This document shows positions 47,552-61,030 of a stretch of 64,000 bases of DNA, piece after piece. Source of the DNA: Gordionus sp. m RMFG-2023 (taxonomy: Eukaryota; Nematomorpha; Gordioida; Chordodea; Parachordodidae); the NCBI RefSeq assembly GCF_954871325.1, contig NC_088776.1, positions 4,843,985-4,907,984 on the forward strand. The letters are read 5' to 3'. Made by a program: the position numbers and the translations under genes. Under the pieces are notes generated by a model that was not told the origin of the DNA, ran no database searches, and saw only the letters and a list, made by a program, of their open reading frames with translations. Positions within the stretch are counted from its first letter, which is position 1. The number at the start of each line of letters is the position of its first letter.

Positions 47552-48899
47552 TAGTGTTTTAAACGAACTCGTTTTTTGGAAAGAATGATGAACGGCGTTC
47601 CTTTTATTTTTGACCAACTTTGAACGTGAACGCGTTTTTTTTATTACCAACGCGTTCAAATTTAACGTTCGTTCAATTTTAAAAACACTTTACTTTTTAT
47701 TTTTTATATATTTGACTGAATTTTTTAAGAAGTCTTATATTTTATAATCAACTGTTTTTTTTCTTTTTCACATTTCAATTTTTAACACGCCATTATTATT
47801 ATTAATTTGAATATTATTGTTTATATTTTAATTCAATAGATTAGCATAATGGATATTATTATTTCATCATTAACATCTGATTCTGAAAATTACACACTAA
47901 TAATAGCATGACCCAAATATGATAAATATTTTACAGTAACATCCTATATCGAAGGATTCAATACTTACCGAATGTAAAATGTGCCCAAAAAGTATTATAT
48001 CAGTTGCAAAATCTACAAATTTCAATTTAAACGACATTTAATTGTAATATTATTTTATTTTATATAAATATGAATGAAAAAAATGCATTTGGGCTATTTG
48101 ACCCCAACAACTACTTATTAAAATATGGTCAACCATTGATGGAAGCAGTATTAAATGTGATTAATACTAGAAACCTTTCCCTATCAAATTAATTACATAT
48201 ATTTAATTTTTTTTAAAGATTTTAACATATTTATATGAAGATCAATATGTTCTTTCTGCAATTATACATCCAGTAATCAAGCTTCAATGGCCATTGAAAA
48301 AACTTCCACAGAACGAACCTATAAAAAATTGAAAACCCTAGAAATAATAATGCAAGAACTGTTAATATCGAAACGATGAAGTAGAGGATATATTGGAGGA
48401 AGATAACTTACCTCAATTTTTTGAATCAAAGGGCAAAACATTAAAAAAATTTTAAAATAAATTCCTGACGTTAAAAGAGTTGTTTATTAAGTATAATATC
48501 GCAATCCACTTATCTGCCCCTGTAGAGCGCGTAATATAGCTTATACCGTATTCACTGCTAGGCGTTCCTGTCTATCAGATGAAATTTTGAAAAACAATTC
48601 TTATTAAAAATTATTAAGAAAAATTTTTTTATAAATAAAAATATCTTTTTATTCGCTATATTATATTGTATTTATAATTTTATTATCATAATAAAACTAT
48701 ATTATTTTTTAACATGGCTAATATATTGTGTTAAAAAATATAAGACATTTATTTATATTAAATTAAATTTTAGAAAAAATTTATCATAAAATTTTGAACG
48801 AACGTGAACGCGTTCCTTTTTTGGTGAACGCGTTCGATTTTTGTCAATGAACGTTGAACGCAAAAGCGTGTGATTTTTCTAGAAATGTTTACAGCACTA
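47552..48899 (+). mobile_element. hAT element (GAACGCGTTC family), copy B, complete ends
   Basis: Left end TAGTGTTTTAAACGAACTCG, right end GTTTACAGCACTA; TSD AATAAAAC/AATAAACC (7 of 8). GAACGCGTTC palindromes lie in both subterminal regions. The transposase is decayed: recognisable are EDQYVLSAIIHPVIKLQWPL and, near 48510, AIHLSAPVERV with CAVSGVPVY-like downstream sequence (the hAT dimerisation region). The 1.35 kb length suggests internal loss. Confidence 0.85.
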
Positions 48900-51303
48900 A
48901 ATAAACCTAATCTCTTATTTTTTATTTGATTGAATTTTTACCCAAAAAATTTATAAATTTTTTTAAATATTTTAAAATCTATTACCCCATCTTGTGGATA
49001 GTTTATTATCAAAACGAATTATTATTTTAAATTATATTTTATTAATAATACCCCTTACTCTCAATCTTTCCTATACCTATCCTGCACTTAAATTGAGTCA
49101 CAAATATCTAAAAGTCCTTCCAAATATTTAATCACAATATACCAAAGATATAACAATTAATATAAAAATATGTATAAATTATAATAATACTAATTTACAT
49201 AGGTCTTCCTTGTTGATTTACAATTTTCATATACCCTAATAGCCTAATTACAATTATAATATTAATTCATTAAATTTTTATATACTTCTAAATAATTATC
49301 AATATTAAATGATTCTCCTATATTAATTTTTTTGGATTAATATTTTCGCACCATATCGAATAATGTAATAATTGCTAAAAAAAATTATTGAAATGGATTG
49401 ACATGTATGGTTTAGCAAGCCCCGCTAGCTCTAAATTTACTAATCATGATTGAAATACTATATAGACATAATAAATATTCATAAAACTTTCCCAAATTAT
49501 AGAAGAGTGTTTAAACTTTGCTATAAAATTTAATTTATATAATGATATATATTTTAATAAAAATTAAAATTCTGTCATGTAAAAATCTTTAGAAAAATAA
49601 AATTTTAACCTTCTAGTGTTTATAATTTTAAAATAATATTAAATGGTTTGCCAAGCGCTAGGGTTTACCTAACCCCAGTCTCCTTTAAACTATAATAATA
49701 CTAATTTACATACTGAAATCTTCAATATCAGTTCAAGTCATCCCAATATATCTTTGTTCTTTCTCTAAGCACAGTATATACATGCAAATAAAAAATTTTA
49801 TAAAATTTTATAATTTAAAAAAAATTTTAAATATAAAGATTTCATAATTTTTTAAAAAAAATTAAGTGCCATAATTTCTCAAACTATACCAATATATTAT
49901 ATAAATCCATACCAAATTTATATATATATCAAATTCATATTCTACCCATATATCATAAAAATCTATGCCACATTTATATATATATCAAAAATATCAAACT
50001 TATACCAATATATCATATAAATTCTTACCAAATTTATATATATCAAATTCATATTCTACCCATATTTCATATAAATCCATTCCAAATTTATATATATAAA
50101 TTCAGACATTAAATCAAAATAACTATCCACATATAACATTATAGATATTATTTTGACTTCATCATAACTCAATTCCTTTAATTTATCATTAATAATTAAA
50201 TATATCATATGTGTAATTCACATTACACCATATTTCATAAAAATGTTTAATTACTTCAAAATAAACAACATTAACACACTCCTAATAGATCCCTTAATAA
50301 AATATCACCCTTAATTGAAATTGGATTACATTCACAATATAGTAACACCAATTAATAATAAACCATTCCACCCATGTCCATCCTTTTAAACCCAAAATAC
50401 ATAATTATATCACTAATATTTATTATAAAAATCCACTACTATATATATTTTCATAAACCCTCAATTACACACATTTACATCTTAATCACATGTACAATTA
50501 TCAATTTAATATTTTTTTAGCCCTATATTTACATATATATCCCTGCTCATTATAATCCCCAACATTTAAATATTCAGCAATCTTTTCTGTCCTGCATTAC
50601 GTGAGGTCTGTTTTCCTAATGATGGAAACTTATTCGCCATTCAATGAGTCTTAAGGCCTACCAAATAATAAGACAATAACTTATTGTCAAACTTTGGATG
50701 AAAAAAATATAAATCTTTACATATAATACCCCAAATATTATTGTCTTAAATGGGCCAAAATGAATGGAATATCATTAATCCTAAACAGTAAGCCCTTTTC
50801 AAAATAAGATATAAATTATTATACCTTATATATATATAATAAATTAATAATTTTATTTTTATTTTCAGTCCTAATACTCATTACATACTTTCTGTCATGT
50901 TCCTTATTTGCCAAATATCTAACACAAAATGCTAAAATCCCTATATCTCTACCCATATCAAAATCTTATTTTCCCCACACTTCTTTCTGACACATTGTAT
51001 AGTGGTTAATAATTGCGTTATATCGAAACTCCTGTGTTTCGATCCTAGGTCACGGTCAACAACTGTATTTATATTCTCAACCTTTCCTATACTTATCCTG
51101 CACTTAAATTGAGTCGCAAATATCCAAAAGTCCTTCCAAATATTTATTCACAATATACCAAATCGATGATATAACAATTAATATAAAAATATGTAAACTA
51201 TAATAATACTAATTTACATAGTGAAATCTTCAATATCAGTCCAAGTCATCCAAATATTTCGTGCAGTCTTCATCTCTTTGTTCTCCCACCCTGGCCTCCC
51301 GTG
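48900..51303. repeat. AT-rich satellite-like region
   Basis: No gene. 49880-50105 is a minisatellite of about four 60-70 bp units (ACCAAATTTATATATAT, TCAAATTCATATTCTACCC, ATATATCATAAAAATCC). A block CCTATCCTGCACTTAAATTG through the AATACTAATTTACATAG segment occurs at about 49070-49205 and again at 51090-51225, so the hAT at 51304 sits in a copy of a larger repeat. Dinucleotide-rich AT runs fill the rest. Confidence 0.75.
50998..51062 (+). repeat. tRNA-like sequence, possible SINE or tRNA relic
   Basis: TATAGTGGTTAATAAT resembles an A box/D arm as in tRNA-Asp or -Glu (TAGTATAGTGGTTAGTAT), and TGTTTCGATCCTAG about 40 nt on resembles a B box/T arm. The acceptor ends do not pair well and no clear anticodon arm is seen, so it is not called a functional tRNA. 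Confidence 0.35.
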
Positions 51304-53820
51304 CAGTGACACCTACACTTTTTGAGAGATAGAAGCAGAATACCCCCTAAAGTACCCCCCCCCATTGTAAATTATTTTTTGACACCAATAAATTTTAAAA
51401 ATAATTTTTATTGCATCAATATTTATTATAATATAAATATAATGTAAAAAATATATGCTTTAAAAATATTATTTTTAAATTAATAATTTAGATAAATTAG
51501 GGGAAGAGAAAGCAAAAGAATTTATAATTTTATCAATATTTAATTGTTTAAATAAATTATTTTCCATTGATAAAATGATTAAATTATTAAGAAATGGATC
51601 TTTCATGACACTACGAAGTCTTGTTTTAATTAGTTTAATTTTACTCATGACCCTTTCGGCAGTACATGATGTAGTAGGAATAGTTAATAAATATTTATTT
51701 AATATTGTTAAATTTGGGAAAGCAGAAAAATTTATAAGCAGATGATAAGGTAAAATAAATGAATAGTTTCTCCAGTCTGAATCATTCATCTCAGAATTAT
51801 TATCATCATCAGAAGAAGCTAAAAAATGTATTAGTAAAAATATTTTAATTAAATAAATTTACAATTCTCAGAATCTGACAAATCTTCTTTAACCTCTAGG
51901 TCACGAGTAATAATTACGTCCCCCGTTTTAGCCATTTTATAAATATTTCTAAACATCAACATTTCCTCAAAAACTTGATTTGTATTTAATTGATAAAATT
52001 TACAGATATCCTTGATATCATCTTTAACAATTGCCTTTTCCGCCATTCCCTTTGGGGTAAAAAATGATGTTTGACTCAAAAATTTTATCGATTCATCGTT
52101 AAATCTTTCACTAAACTGCATAATAATTAAAACAAGTGCAGCATAAAACACACTGATTTTAAAGCTAAAATAAAATATTATATTTAATGATGAAAGTATA
52201 TATATATCTCTCCTTTATGGATTGTAATGTTTGAAGTCTTGAACTTTCAAAATCAAAAGGTAAATTTCTCTTCTTCATAAAATCTTGGGCCTTTGAAAAG
52301 ACATCCAAAAATTCAGTGTTATTATCTATTTTAGGATTATAAAATAATAAAAGATAATAACTTAAATTATACTTCTCATATTAATCAGGCAATCTTTTAC
52401 CAATTGAATTTGATTTATTGCAAACCCTATATCCTTCGAAATGGTTTGCAATTTTGTACAAGCCAAGCTTGTTATCAACAATATTTTATCCAAAACACAT
52501 AGTGATAAAATAAAATCAAATTTTTCTATTCTATAGACTATAGCACTAGCCATAGTGGAAGTGGCAGGATCTTCAGAATCCTTTAAATTTGCCAAAGCTG
52601 CCCTCAAAGCATCATAAAGTAGGAAAAAAATTACAATCGCCTTATATGATGTTAGCCAGCTTCTATAAATATAAAATAAACATTATATATCGAAACAATT
52701 AAGATAATATTACCGAGTGGTGATGCGTAAAAATCTATGTGATTTTGTCAGTAAATCACTCTGACATGTTTTGAGTACTTCATATCTTTTAACACCATTA
52801 AAATATACGTAAATTTCGTCTAATATTCCCAAGACATTTCGCAGCTCTTTTACTGATTGGCATAATTGAACAACTATTAAATTTAATCGATGACAATAGC
52901 ACCAAATAAAAGCTGCCTTTGGCGCCTCCGCTCTAATCAAAGCCTGCACTCCATTAATTCTTCCACTCATGTTTGAGGCGCCATCATAGCTTTGCCCCAC
53001 TAGGAATTCGAGGGGTAGATTCATGGAGCCAAGCTTGGATATTATATTCTTTTTAATACCGAGGCCCGTTGTATTTCCCGTACAATAAATGTCTATCAGC
53101 CTTTCAACGGGCTTAGGTGTCTCGCTATTTTCAACATATCTCACTATCAAAGCTATTGCTTCTGATTTCGATACATCATATATGCCATCAACTATAATTG
53201 AATAGCACCTGTTGAATTCAATCTCCTTTTGAATTTTTTTATAACCATATTTTTCATGGTTTCAATAAGAATATTTATGTTATAATATGATAACAGATTT
53301 GAATATAATTTAGATTTTAATCCCTTAATTTTTTTCTCACTTCTTCTTTCTTCATTATCTTGTATATACATTTTAAGAACAGGCTCAGAATCTGCAATAA
53401 GTTTAATAAGGCTCATCATATTGCCATCTTGTTGCCTGTTCCCCCAGAAGGCTTGATTGCGGGATAAGCATTTATATTTTTTTTGGTTAATATTTTTGGG
53501 CATATTTTGACAATGATCTAAAAATTATAAATGATTATATATAAGATTTAATATTTAAATTTTTACTATTCCCTTTGATAAAATTTTAATTTTGCGCCAA
53601 ATCTTGAAAGTGGAAATATAATTTTATGATAAGAAATATCGGATAACAAACTAATTTGCTAAACATCGACCATAAAAAATTTTAAAATAATAAAATAAAA
53701 AAATTTTTTTAAAAAAATTTTAAAATAAAAAATTAAAAAAATTAAAAAAAAAAAAAAGTACCCCCATAGAAATTTATAGAAGCAGTTGCTTCGGACCCCC
53801 CCCCGTTGTAGGGGTCACTG
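51304..53820 (-). mobile_element. hAT transposon with TIRs and TSD, 2.5 kb
   Basis: Left end CAGTGACACCTACACTTT, inverted right end CAGTGACCCCTACAACGG; both lead into C/G runs. The flanks CTCCCGTG (51296-51303) and ATCCCGTG (53821-53828) match at 7 of 8. The transposase lies on the minus strand and fills most of the element. Confidence 0.9.
51475..53503 (-). pseudogene. hAT transposase (DUF4371/hATC), interrupted
   Basis: N-terminal 53503-53192 begins MPKNINQKKYKCLSR and leads into the core at 53150-52710, which holds GQSYDGASNMSGRINGVQAL and FIWCYCHRLNLIVVQLCQ, the DUF4371 motifs. 52607-52362 and 52151-51849 are helical middle parts. 51789-51475 has the dimerisation motif LLTIPTTSCTAERVMSKIKL. 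The parts are co-linear but in different frames, with breaks near 53180, 52650, 52250 and 51820; some may be introns, but the one near 53180 looks like a simple frameshift within FNRCYSIIVDGIYDVSKSEA. It is the best preserved hAT in the window. Confidence 0.9.
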
Positions 53821-53828
53821 ATCCCGTG

Positions 53829-55363
53829 ATCTCCGCGTCACAACTTCTTTCCCCAAGGAAAATTAATTATTCATGTCAGAAAAATGACTGACATTTAGTA
53901 TATTCTATTAAATTTATTTCTTTTTTCTAACTGCTACAACAATTATATTTACTGAATATTATAAATTCTAAAAACCATCAATAAATGATTTTATATATTT
54001 TGCTAGAAATAATTTAGATTTTGACGTGATCTCCTTCTTTTGTTCTCTCTTCATCTTTTATATATTATCTAACCTAAAAAAAAATATTATTTTATCTTTT
54101 ACATTCACTTTTTTGATAAGTGTCCCTATTAAATTAATAGGCTTTAGATTTTTTATTTTTAGTGTTAAAGTCTTCTTTATATATTAATATGATTTATTTT
54201 AAGTATTTATATATTGCATAGACAGATTAACATAATTACATATATGTAATTTTTTTAAAAGATCATATTTATATGAAGATCAATTTTCTGCAATTATACA
54301 TCCAGTATTCAAGCTACAATGGCCATTGAAAAAACTTCCACAGAACGAACCTATAAAAAAATAAACTTATAGCGTTAAAAATAAAGTATTGGAAACCCTA
54401 GAAATTTTAATGCAAGAACTGTTAATTTCGAAACGATGAAGTAGAGGATGGATTAGAGGAAGATAACTTATCTTAGTTTTTTGGAGCAAGGCAAAACAAT
54501 AAATGTTTTTTTAAAAATTCATGACGTTAAAAGAGTTGTTTATTAAGTAAAATATCGCAATCCACTTATCTGCCTCTGTAGAGCGCGTAATATAGCTTAT
54601 ACCGTATTCACTGCTAGGCGTTCCTGTCTATCAGATGAAATTTTGAAAAACAATTCTTATTAAAAATTATTAAGAAAAATTTTTTTATAAATAAAAATAT
54701 CTTTTTATTCGCTATATTATATTGTATTTATAATTTTATTATCATAATAAAACTATATTATTTTTTAACAGACATTTATATATATAAAATTAAATTTTAG
54801 AAAAAATTTATCATAAAATTTTGAAAGAACGTGAACGCGTTTTTTTTTTGAAAGTGAACGCGTTCGATTTTTGCCTAAAACGTTGAACGCGAAAGCGTGT
54901 GATTTTTCTAGAAATGTTTACAGCACTAAATAAAACCAATCTCTTATTTTTTATTTTGATTGAATTATTATCCAAAAAATTTATAAATTTTTTTTAAATT
55001 ATTATTTCTAAATAAATATTTTAAAATCTATTACCCCATCTAGCGGATAGTTTATTATCAAAACCAATTATTATTTTAAATTATATATTATATTTACTGA
55101 ATATTATAAATAAAACCAAAAATTGATTATATATATTTTGCTAGTTAAATTGAATAATAAAACAATAATACTTGGCTTTTAAATAATTTAGATTTTGACG
55201 TGATCTCCTTCTTTTGTTCTCTCTTCATCTTTTATATATTATCTAACCTATAAAAATAATATTATTATATCTTTTACATTCACTTTTTTGAAAAGTGTCC
55301 CTATTAAATTTAATAGGCTTTAGATTTTTTATTTTTAGTGTTAAAGTCTTCTTTATATATTAA
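53829..55363. repeat. Segmental tandem duplication, period about 1.15 kb
   Basis: The block ATATTTACTGAATATTATAA ... TTGACGTGATCTCCTTCTTT ... GTCTTCTTTATATATTAA is at 53938-54190 and again at 55083-55363. Between them lies a truncated hAT copy (54250-54928) with the same right flank as copy B. No host gene. Confidence 0.85.
54250..54928 (+). mobile_element. hAT element (GAACGCGTTC family), copy C, 5'-truncated
   Basis: Very similar to 48215-48899, with the same right end GTTTACAGCACTA and the same flank AATAAAACC. The left half is missing. The shared flank shows it arose by segmental duplication of a copy-B-like insertion, not by a new transposition. Confidence 0.85.
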
Positions 55364-58300
55364 CAGAGTTGTTAAAGTATCTAGATACAAGTATCTAAAT
55401 ACTGTAACTAGATATAAATATGTGGTATCTGTATCAAGATAGATTTTTTATTAAAGTATCTGTATCTAGATATTATTTTAGAGGTATCTGTATCTGTTTT
55501 TAGATATTTTAAGATACATTTTGATATACTTCTATTTAACCCTTTTTTATATTATAAATAAAATACTTGAATGTAAAATTTATTTAATTTCATATGAGTA
55601 TATAACTTAATATTAATATATATATTAAAAAATTATATATATGTAAAATATTAAAACTTATATATAAAAAAGAATATATAAATATTAATTAAATATTATG
55701 TTCGAGATATCAATAACAAGCAAATTCTGATATTACAATCCATCTCAAGGAATTTGCCATTTTTAGCAATGGAATTAGTATTTTATTTTATTCTATTATA
55801 TTAATTTTTAAGATTAATATTGATGACGAAAATGACGACATTCTTCCATGGCCAATTATTAAAATATTTTAAAATAATATCTCAAAATAAAGAAAACAAA
55901 TCTCTGATAGTTAAATGTTTGCCATATCTACCAAAACATATGTTTTCAGTTAGCATTACCTCAACTTGCAACATTGTAAAACATTTAAGGGTATAGATAA
56001 CCAAAACATATGTTTTCAGTTAGCATTACCTCAACTTGCAACATTGTAAAACATTTAAGGGTATAGATACTAAATAAATGTTTACAATTTTAAATTTTAA
56101 GAGAAAACATCAAACACTCTTAATCCAAATAAAAAAGGGGAAGGAGAAAAAATCTATTAAAGAAAATATTAGACTAGGCTCATCGTCCATTGATTTTTTT
56201 CCAAGAGACCACAGACTATAACCCAAACCACTTTAGATGATTTAATAACTGATTTTATTATAGATAGCATTCAGCCATTTTTAATTGTTGAAAATCCTTT
56301 ATTTATAAAAATGATCAAAACATTAGCTCCACAAAAAAATATAATTTGCCGACAGACAGTGGTTGCTAGAATCTCCCAAAGATGGGAGAATGAAAAGAAA
56401 GAAATCATTAAAAGTCTAATAACCATCGTTAATATATACAACAGCAGATTGTTGGAATGCCTATCTCCGGTAACATTTAAATTTATATAATATAATTACA
56501 AACAAATTATTTGAGCAAGTTTAAGAAATGTTAATTTTTAGTTCATACATAGGAGCCACTGCACACTATATAGATCCAACAAGTTTGGAAAGAAAAAATG
56601 TAGCGTTGGCTTGTAAAAGTATGACTGGGAGTCATACATAAGATAAAATAGCAAAAAATTTACAAAAGGATTATTGCATACAAAATAAAATCTCAAAGAC
56701 TGTTGTGATGACTAAATTGATCGCTATCTATTAACTAATCGCGATCTATTAAATAAAAGATTTTTTTTTTATTATTTATATTAAATTAACTTTAACCCCG
56801 CGGACTCGTTTTATAAAATTATCTCAATAATTTGACATCAATAATTTGACATAAATTACTTGATAGATTTTGTAAACTAGATAAACTTCATGTCATTGAT
56901 AAACTTAGAAAATTATTATACATAGTTAAAAAATATTTTTAAAATAAATTTATTTATAAGTTAAATTTCTGTTTCTCATTTTTTGCCAACAACAAAAACT
57001 TTTAGTCCATTAGGTTTAATTTATTATAAATATAAACATAATATTGCTTATTTATGATAGAGTTTTCAAGCCAATTGAAAATATTAATCCATTGATGATC
57101 TGGAAGATGTTAGATATATTCAATAATAAAGATATATATATAAATAGTTTTCTTTTATCTCATAATAAATCGTTTAAATCCTGTAATATAATTATATTAA
57201 AAATATTTATAACTAAATTTTAAATTTCAATAATATTAACTCCGCAAGATGGCGTATTAATTTATAAAATAAATTTAAAATTATTTTTTGTTTTATTATA
57301 TTCTAAAATCATATTGTATTATTACTTAAAAAGTAAGCTAAATTATAGGTTTTTATAAATTACATATGATCACATTTTAATGGTTAAAGTAAGATAAATT
57401 AATTTTTTTAAATAATTTTTGCATACTTGATTTAGATATTTTTCCTAAATAGTCACTTTGTTTTTATTGCCATTATTACAATATTAACATACAATAATAT
57501 CATTCTAATTAATAAGATATCACAGAAAAATTTTATCGAACATATAATGTTTGTAGATTATTTTACACCTAGCATAAATATGTATAAAGATTTACCATTT
57601 TTAGGGGAAAAATATAATTTAGATAAGGGATTCCGGATATTTTAAATGACGTTATATTTTATTTGTATAATGATATATTGGTTTTAAGTAAAGAATGTAT
57701 AAGGGGGGGGGGGGGGGTAGTTGTATTTGTTCAAATTTTCAGTTGATTTCGAAAGACTTTGATTTGCTATTCTGAGATATAATAACTTGGGGTTTTAACG
57801 TAGATTAATATCTAATGAGAATTGTTGGTGGGTTAAGCGTTTATGTATTTCTTTTTCTATAAATTTTGTTTTGTGAAGTTAATCATTAAAGTAATCTAAT
57901 TTGATTGTTTAAATGACCATGAAAAGGGTCTTTAAGTGTTGCTGAGTTCAATACAAATAACATTGAACTGGAGGTTATAAATGATATTATGAGAAAGTTG
58001 AAATACATTATAAATGCTTAATTATTATCTTTCTATTAAGGAAATTTTTTTATAAAAATACTGTAACATCTTCAACAGCCTCAATTGAAAGGTTATTTAG
58101 TTTTGGTACAATGCTATGTATGCAAAAATGGCAAGGGTCTAATACTAAATTTGAAAATTTTGGTTAAAAATAATAAATCTATTTTAAATACTCTTTTACA
58201 AATTAATATTTCAACTCCCATTAAAAATACTAGTCTCCGTTCCCTATCTATGCTAAGAATGGGCTACTACTAATATAAAATGCCTGATATATTAAATCAT

Positions 58301-58520
58301 CATTAAATATTTTATTAATTATTTTAAATATTCATTCTAAATGAATATGTTATGTTCTTCACAAATAAATTAAAAACTGTATTTTATAAACTATTCTAAT
58401 TTAATTGGTAATGATAATTAGCTGCAAGTATCTTTTTGATATTTTGAAAAGTTACTAGATCTGTATCTAATATTAATTTTTTCACATCTGTATCTATATT
58501 CTTATTCCTGAGGACCTACC
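55364..58520 (+). mobile_element. hAT element of the GTATCTAGATAC family, decayed
   Basis: Left end CAGAGTTGTTAAAGTATCTA with many GTATCTAGATAC words. Coding pieces on the plus strand: near 56210-56340 ITDFIIDSIQPFLIVENPLF (first codons approximate), near 56540-56650 YIGATAHYIDPTSLERKN, and near 58070-58120 SSTASIERLFSFGTML. The right end at about 58440-58520 is worn (AGATCTGTATCTAATATTAA ... GAGGACCTACCC). Long AT-rich stretches between the pieces may be further insertions. It is non-functional. Confidence 0.7.
55931..56070. repeat. Tandem duplication, two 70 bp units
   Basis: CCAAAACATATGTTTTCAGT through GGGTATAGATA occurs twice with no visible difference, inside the hAT element at 55364-58520. 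Confidence 0.95.
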
Positions 58521-60469
58521 CATAATAAAATATTTTCTTACATGATTATCCATTTCTAATTGAATATATTAAGTGTATTACATATGACGATTAGAAAAAA
58601 AATCTATAAAATTTATATAATTTTTTTGTAAAGGATATAGCTTACTTGTGGTTGTAATCTTTTAATTTAATAAAATGAGGTAAAAAAAAAGGTAAATGTT
58701 TATATCTAATTATATAAATATAAATTAATCATTTACTATAATACTTAGATAAATCAAGATAAATAATATTTAAATTTTTTTATTTAAATAGTAACTTGGT
58801 ATTATTGAATATCATTTGACACAAAATAATATTTTATATCGTAATATTAACAATATACTTTACAGGCATGACTTTGTTTTAAATATTATACATAGTTCTC
58901 CACCTTGCTTATTATGATAATTCAGCTTATTAAAATGAACCTATAATGTTTTAGTGAGTAAATTCTGATATATAACATTTTTAAATAATTATAATATTTA
59001 TAATAGTATTTTATAATAATACACGCCAACTTGTGGATTATTATTATTGAAATTTTAAATTTAATTATAAATATTTTTAATACAATTATATTAAAAGATT
59101 TAAACGATTTATTATGAGATAAAAGATAATTCAACTATTAATATATATTCCTTTATTATTGGATATATCTAATAATTTAATTTTTATAAATTATTTATAT
59201 CATAGGAAAATGAATCTCACTACAAATAATAGATAATATATGAGCTGCATGTTGCAAAAATATTGTCTTAGTCAAATAAAAAGAAGTTAGATATAAGAGA
59301 ATTTTTTTTCATAATATTAATTAAAAAATTTTTATTTAATAAAGAAAAAATTTCATATATCTGAATCTGAAAGAAAAAATAAAATTATGATTTATAATAA
59401 AAGTGGTATTTAAAATTTTTTTAAGGAAAAAAAATAGAAGGCGAGGAAACGTTAGAAGTTTTTATTAATAAAAAGAATTATATATTTTAAAAAAATATAT
59501 ATAATGTTATATTTTATCTGACTCTGAATAACGAATAAAGAAGAAAGATTTTAAGAGAGATTTTTATATAATCTTAAAATTTTTTTTAATAAATCCCCCA
59601 TTTCACTAACATATCACATGTTAAGAAATCCCCCATCAATATAAGCCAAAATTTTAAAACTAATTTTTTTTCAAATAAAATAGAAGGCGCAGGGTGAAGT
59701 TTTTATTTTTATTATAAAAAGAATTATATATAAAAAATTTTTTAATAATAATAATGGGGTTCCACGTCTTTATAGAGAATGTATTTTATAGATAAACATT
59801 TATAGAGAAGAAACAATTATAGAGAATGCATTTATAGAGAATAATTTTATAGAGAATGTCGTTTATAGAGAATGATTTTAAAATGAATGTAGAGAATTAT
59901 TTTGTAGAGAATTATTTTGTAGCTTGATTTTATAGAGAAATATTATGTATGGGACAATTATAGAGTTGAAAAAATTTATGCGGAATTTGACAAATACATC
60001 AAAATTAACATTTTAACAATACAATTCAGTTTATTTCTTGTTTTTTCGATGACTTTATTTGTTTCAACAATGGTTTTTTGGTGAAATCTTTTTAGTTCAT
60101 ATCCAAGGTTTAGCTTGATTTTTAACTCAGCTAAACCAAACCTGAAACGATTTGTTAAATATATATTAGCCGTTATTAAAGAGAATCTAAACTGAACCAC
60201 CCATTTCTAAATTTTTTATATATTGCACTTATATGTCAGCTACCTAAATTTATAGAAAGGTTCTTAACTTAAATTTATTTTTCAATGTTGTGTTGTAACC
60301 CAAAATTTTAAAATTTAATACTATTTTTTTTTATTATGGAGCTAAATACTATAAAGGGTGCACATGGAAAATTTAATATCATCAAGTTCTGGAAGAATTG
60401 TCTATTTAATATTTATAACATTTTATATAAATTGTGAGTCAGGTGATTATTAGAGATATAAATTTAGTT
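58521..60469. other. AT-rich intergenic DNA with a short degenerate repeat
   Basis: 59770-59960 holds about twelve imperfect copies of TTTATAGAGAAT. A block near 59430-59500 (AAATAGAAGGCG, AAAAGAATTATATA) recurs at 59680-59740. No host exon is seen; the open frame on the minus strand at 59976-60200 has no recognisable motif. Confidence 0.5.
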
Positions 60470-61030
60470 TATTTGCATTTAGAGAAAATAGAACTGTTAG
60501 TTTCATACATACCAAAAAAGTATAAGAATATAGTGTTGCTTTCTACACACTCATAACAAAATTGATGCATCAACTGATAAGTTTAAAAAAGAAATTATAA
60601 CTTTTTATAATTTAACAAAAACTGGAGTTGATACAGTTGATCAACTATCCCCATATATTATATATCCAGGTATCCAATAGACGGCCATTGGCCTTTTTTT
60701 ATACTATAGTAAATATATCAATGATAAATGTACTGATAGTTCATAAAGCTAATAATTTATCGAATATAAAAATTTATAAAATTATTAGCAATGGAACTGA
60801 TAACTCCATATATGATCAGCAGTTCTGAGAACCCTAGTATATGTAGATTATTACGTAACAACATTGGGGATGTTCTCAATATAACTGATGAAAAACATAT
60901 TCCAACTAATAAAAAGGGAGTATGTAAAGATTGTCCAAGAGTGAAGGAGGTAAAAACAACATTTATTTGTTTAAATTGTTCAAAATTCATTTGTAAAGAT
61001 CATATGCATACATTTTGTTGTGAATGTTAG
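60470..61030 (+). pseudogene. piggyBac transposase C-terminal remnant
   Basis: Plus-strand pieces match the piggyBac (DDE_Tnp_1_7) family: KYKNIVLLST, then FYNLTKTGVDTVDQL (family FYNKTKGGVDTLDQM), then NRRPLAFFYTIVNISMINVL, and finally the cysteine-rich C-terminal finger VCKDCPRVKEVKTTFICLNC continuing FICKDHMHTFCCEC. Several frame changes and stops separate the pieces (near 60560, 60670 and 60780), and the N-terminal two thirds are absent, so it is a dead fragment. TTAA-flanked ends were not located. Confidence 0.85.

Noticed and set aside
50998-51062. Functional tRNA gene
   Set aside because: A and B box-like words exist, but acceptor and anticodon stems do not pair; listed only as tRNA-like.
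59976-60200. 74-residue frame on the minus strand near the piggyBac remnant
   Set aside because: No motif recognised, no splice or start support; likely chance in open AT-rich sequence.
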